Source: Candidatus Kuenenia stuttgartensis (lineage in GTDB: Bacteria > Planctomycetota > Planctomycetia > Isosphaerales > Isosphaeraceae). From it: DNA of 9,514 nt. The stretch covers positions 1-9,514 of the forward strand of contig CAMBZY010000079.1 in NCBI GenBank assembly GCA_945872325.1, read 5' to 3'. Shown one piece after another: positions 7,601 to 9,514 of the stretch (its first letter is position 1; each line of letters opens with the position of its first letter). The notes under the pieces are model-generated. The model did no database searches, was not told where the DNA came from, and saw only the letters and a list, made by a program, of their open reading frames with translations. The position numbers and the translations under genes are program-made.

Positions 7601-7797
7601 CGCTTCTCAAACCTCCCTCAATTTCGGGGTCGTCTACTCATATTTGCTTATTGTCGCGAAATTTCGGATCAAGGCAACATCGAAATTTATTGGATTCCAA
7701 ACTATTCAACCAAAATTGACTGGATCATCTCATACGCACCTGCGCATAATAAAATTCGCAATGTGATATGGAAAGTCTCTCTGGATCCATCAACAAC
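7601..7797. promoter_or_regulatory. Divergent intergenic region between pcm and the plus-strand pair
   Basis: About 200 bases separate the divergent start codons and must contain promoters for both directions. I find no convincing -35/-10 pair. On the plus side TTGACT (7716-7721) and CATAAT (7745-7750) are 23 bases apart, too far for a normal pair. The motif AATTTCG or its reverse complement occurs at 7620-7626, 7657-7666 (as the palindrome CGAAATTTCG) and 7681-7687, and could be a regulator site. The pcm ribosome-binding site is at 7611-7616. Confidence 0.35.
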
Positions 7798-8262
7798 ATG
7801 CTCCACCGATTTCTGTTGATCGCCTGCCTGCTCTCGGTCACCTCTCATGCGTCGCTCTCCGCTGACGATCGCAGCGAGACTGCAACAGATATCACTGTCG
7901 AGGGACGCGTTCTGGCGATACCTGAAATCTTTGCGAAAAAGTCGATTAAGGCCGATTTGGGACCTGTTGAGAATCAAATGGCGATTCTCACCTCTACTGG
8001 CCGGGTTCTGCCACTGCTGAGTGATGACGGTGGGCGAATCTTTTTTCTCGACAAGACGATGCGTAATCTTCCAGCCCGCCTGAAGCTCAAAACCAGCCCT
8101 GACTTGCCTTACTCACAAGTGATTCATGTCGAGATTGAACATGAGGGCCGATGGCGAATCCCTCAATACTATTGCGATGTCTGTACAATTGCCGTAAGAT
8201 ATCCGCAAATCTGTCTTTGCTGCCAAGGTCCTATGGAGTTTCGGTTTAAGCCCGAACGATGA
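7798..8262 (+). CDS. Small exported protein with a C-terminal cysteine cluster, function unknown
   Basis: I do not recognise a named family. From the ATG at 7798 the product has 154 residues; an in-frame ATG at 7768 would add ten. I chose 7798 because it gives a normal signal peptide (MLHRFLLIACLLSVTSHASLSA, then DD). Neither start has a good ribosome-binding site. LIAC also fits a lipobox loosely. The middle (VEGRVLAIPE onward) is predicted beta-rich. In numbering from 7798 the C-terminus has Cys126, Cys129, Cys139, Cys141 and Cys142 (YYCDVC then ICLCC), a CX2C-X9-CXCC pattern that could bind zinc or another metal; similar tails occur in planctomycete hypothetical proteins, from memory. The stop overlaps the next gene's ATG (ATGA), so the two are probably translationally coupled. 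A role beside the transporter is likely but unproven. Confidence 0.72.
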   Translation: MLHRFLLIACLLSVTSHASLSADDRSETATDITVEGRVLAIPEIFAKKSIKADLGPVENQMAILTSTGRVLPLLSDDGGRIFFLDKTMRNLPARLKLKTSPDLPYSQVIHVEIEHEGRWRIPQYYCDVCTIAVRYPQICLCCQGPMEFRFKPER

Positions 8263-9514
8263 AATTTTCGCGTGAAAGGACCACTCGATTGAACCGAATC
8301 GCCAGATATCTTTTATTGGTTCTAATTTCTGGCCTGTTTCAAACTCAGGTCAAATCCGACTCGTGGGATCGTATCATAAAAGCCGGTGAAATTCAGTTTG
8401 GCACCGACATGGAAGGGGGGGCGCCGTATTTTATTCCGAACCCACTCAAATCCGACTTGCCGAGCGGTTTTGAAGCGGAATTCTTGAGAGCGATCGGCGA
8501 CAGGATCCATGCCAAACCCGTGCTTCGTCAAGGCCAGTGGGACCAATTGCCACAATTGCTGTTGAGAGGCGATGTCGATTTTATCTGTAACGGATTTGAG
8601 CTGAAGCCAGTTCTCTTGCAGCGTTTCAGGGCGACAAGACCCTATTTTCGCTATCGGCTTGCATTAATGCTACCGATAAACTCAGGTATTTCAAATTTCC
8701 AACAACTACTGGACCAGTCTAAATCAGGTCCAAAACTCCGAGTGGGAGTGCTTGTAAATTCCGCAGCCGACGACTTTCTCGTTAAAAATGCAGGCGATCG
8801 TATCACATTGGTCCGATTTGATGGTGCCACAGACGCTATGTTGGCCACCCGCAATGGTCAGGTTGATGCAACGCTTCAGGACGAACCGGCAGCCACTTAT
8901 TATGCAGCTCGCCCTGAATTTCAATCAAAACTAAAGATTGCATCAGAACGAATGGGGGCTGGCTGGTATGTCATTTATCTGCGAAAAGACGACGAAAAGC
9001 TCGCCCAAGAGCTGGATCAGGCCATTTCGGCCATGGTCAAAGATGGGTCGCTTAAAACGATCTATGAAAAATACAACCTGTGGCATGAAGAACAGGAATT
9101 ACTTGCAAATCCAGATGCATGGCATGCAGATTCCAGTGCCGAGATGCCTCAGGATCAGGTCAGCGACGGTGCGAAACGTCGAGGATTTGCACGATTGCTA
9201 ATAAAAGCGGCTACGATGACCGTTTTCCTTTCCGTGGTTTCCATGCCATTGGCCATGCTGATCGGACTTTTGGTCGCCCTTGGCCGACTTTATGGGCCAC
9301 GACTGATTCAGCCGTTTCTAGCCATTTATGTGGAATTCCTCCGGGGAACTCCATTAATGCTGCAACTCTTCTTTATCTATTTCATTACGCCTGAATTGCT
9401 TGGATTCGGATTGCCAGCTCTTTTGGCGTCGATCATCGGTCTGGCATTAAATTATTCTGCCTATGAATCCGAAATTTACAGGGCTGGGCTTCAAGCGATC
9501 CCCGAAGGTCAAAT
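8259..9514 (+). CDS. Amino-acid-type ABC transporter, fused binding domain and permease (3' end cut by window)
   Basis: The frame is open for 418 codons and runs off the window end. Residues 1-33 form a signal peptide (YLLLVLISGLF, then VKS before DSW). Residues 41-275 match a bacterial family 3 solute-binding domain: GFEAEFLRAIGDRI (70-83), GDVDFICNGFELKP (104-117) and VDATLQDEP (202-210). A polar linker (276-310) leads to a HisM/GlnP-type permease from about 311, with EFLRGTPLMLQLFFIYF (359-375) and NYSAYESEIYRAGLQAIPEG (398-417), which is the start of the EAA loop that contacts the ATPase. Such fusions are known, for example in GlnP. Asp208 matches the usual amine-binding Asp, but the usual carboxylate-binding Arg position appears to be Leu119. 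The ATG overlaps the upstream stop. An in-frame TTG at 8289, with AGGA 8 bases before it, is an alternative start that keeps the signal peptide. The ATPase gene is not in view. Confidence 0.9.
   Translation, partial: MKFSRERTTRLNRIARYLLLVLISGLFQTQVKSDSWDRIIKAGEIQFGTDMEGGAPYFIPNPLKSDLPSGFEAEFLRAIGDRIHAKPVLRQGQWDQLPQLLLRGDVDFICNGFELKPVLLQRFRATRPYFRYRLALMLPINSGISNFQQLLDQSKSGPKLRVGVLVNSAADDFLVKNAGDRITLVRFDGATDAMLATRNGQVDATLQDEPAATYYAARPEFQSKLKIASERMGAGWYVIYLRKDDEKLAQELDQAISAMVKDGSLKTIYEKYNLWHEEQELLANPDAWHADSSAEMPQDQVSDGAKRRGFARLLIKAATMTVFLSVVSMPLAMLIGLLVALGRLYGPRLIQPFLAIYVEFLRGTPLMLQLFFIYFITPELLGFGLPALLASIIGLALNYSAYESEIYRAGLQAIPEGQ
8277..8280 (+). promoter_or_regulatory. Ribosome-binding site pointing to an alternative TTG start of the transporter gene
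   Basis: AGGA, within AAAGGA (8275-8280), lies eight bases before an in-frame TTG (8289-8291). A start there gives LNRIARYLLLVLISGLF, a compact signal peptide. The overlapping ATG at 8259 lacks a close ribosome-binding site and would rely on coupling to the upstream gene. Both starts may be used. Confidence 0.3.

Noticed and set aside
7716..7750. TTGACT ... CATAAT as a promoter for the plus-strand pair
   Set aside because: The spacer is 23 bases, well outside the normal 16-18. Each box may still be part of a different promoter.
7702..7977. Minus-strand open frame of 91 codons in the divergent region
   Set aside because: It overlaps the plus-strand signal-peptide gene in antisense and crosses the shared promoter region. 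No recognisable motif or start signal.
8322..8924. Minus-strand open frames opposite the transporter gene
   Set aside because: These are shadows of the binding-domain frame, which is continuous and matches a known family across its length.

Overview
The window looks like a piece of a planctomycete chromosome (order Planctomycetales or a close relative). This is inferred from gene content, not from a marker gene. Base composition is intermediate. Most products carry Sec signal peptides, and several proteins are of types I associate with planctomycetes: an exported form of Pcm, a large glycosidase-like protein with N-terminal beta-sandwich domains, and a small exported protein ending in a cysteine cluster. 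There are no RNA genes, CRISPR arrays, insertion sequences or phage genes, and no gene-free stretch reaches 300 bases.

Layout. Positions 1-7600 hold four genes on the minus strand. In transcription order they are pcm (6788-7600, exported isoaspartyl methyltransferase), a 986-residue glycosidase-like secreted protein (3824-6784, only 3 bases after pcm), a 700-residue thioredoxin-domain/DUF255 protein (1592-3694), and an S41 C-terminal processing protease (103-1470). A strong rho-independent terminator at 44-77 closes this set. The 129-base gap before the DUF255 gene has a perfect TATAAT box. The 121-base gap before the protease has a promoter-like pair among several inverted repeats. So the four genes are probably two or three transcription units: pcm with the glycosidase-like gene, then DUF255, then the protease.

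A divergent intergenic region (7601-7797) separates these from a plus-strand pair. The first gene is a small exported protein with a C-terminal CX2C...CXCC cluster. Its stop codon overlaps the start of the second gene (ATGA), which encodes an amino-acid-type ABC transporter with substrate-binding domain and permease fused in one chain. This gene runs off the window end inside the permease. A terminator and any ATPase gene would lie beyond the window.

Function. Pcm and the processing protease both act on proteins, and both appear exported, so part of the window may concern care of cell-envelope proteins; that link is inference. The points most worth checking are: a probable loss of the catalytic nucleophile (Glu to Gln725) in the glycosidase-like protein; loss of the usual carboxylate-binding Arg in the transporter's binding domain; an apparently exported SAM-dependent methyltransferase; and the coupling of a cysteine-cluster protein to the transporter. 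I see no clearly new defence or mobile system.
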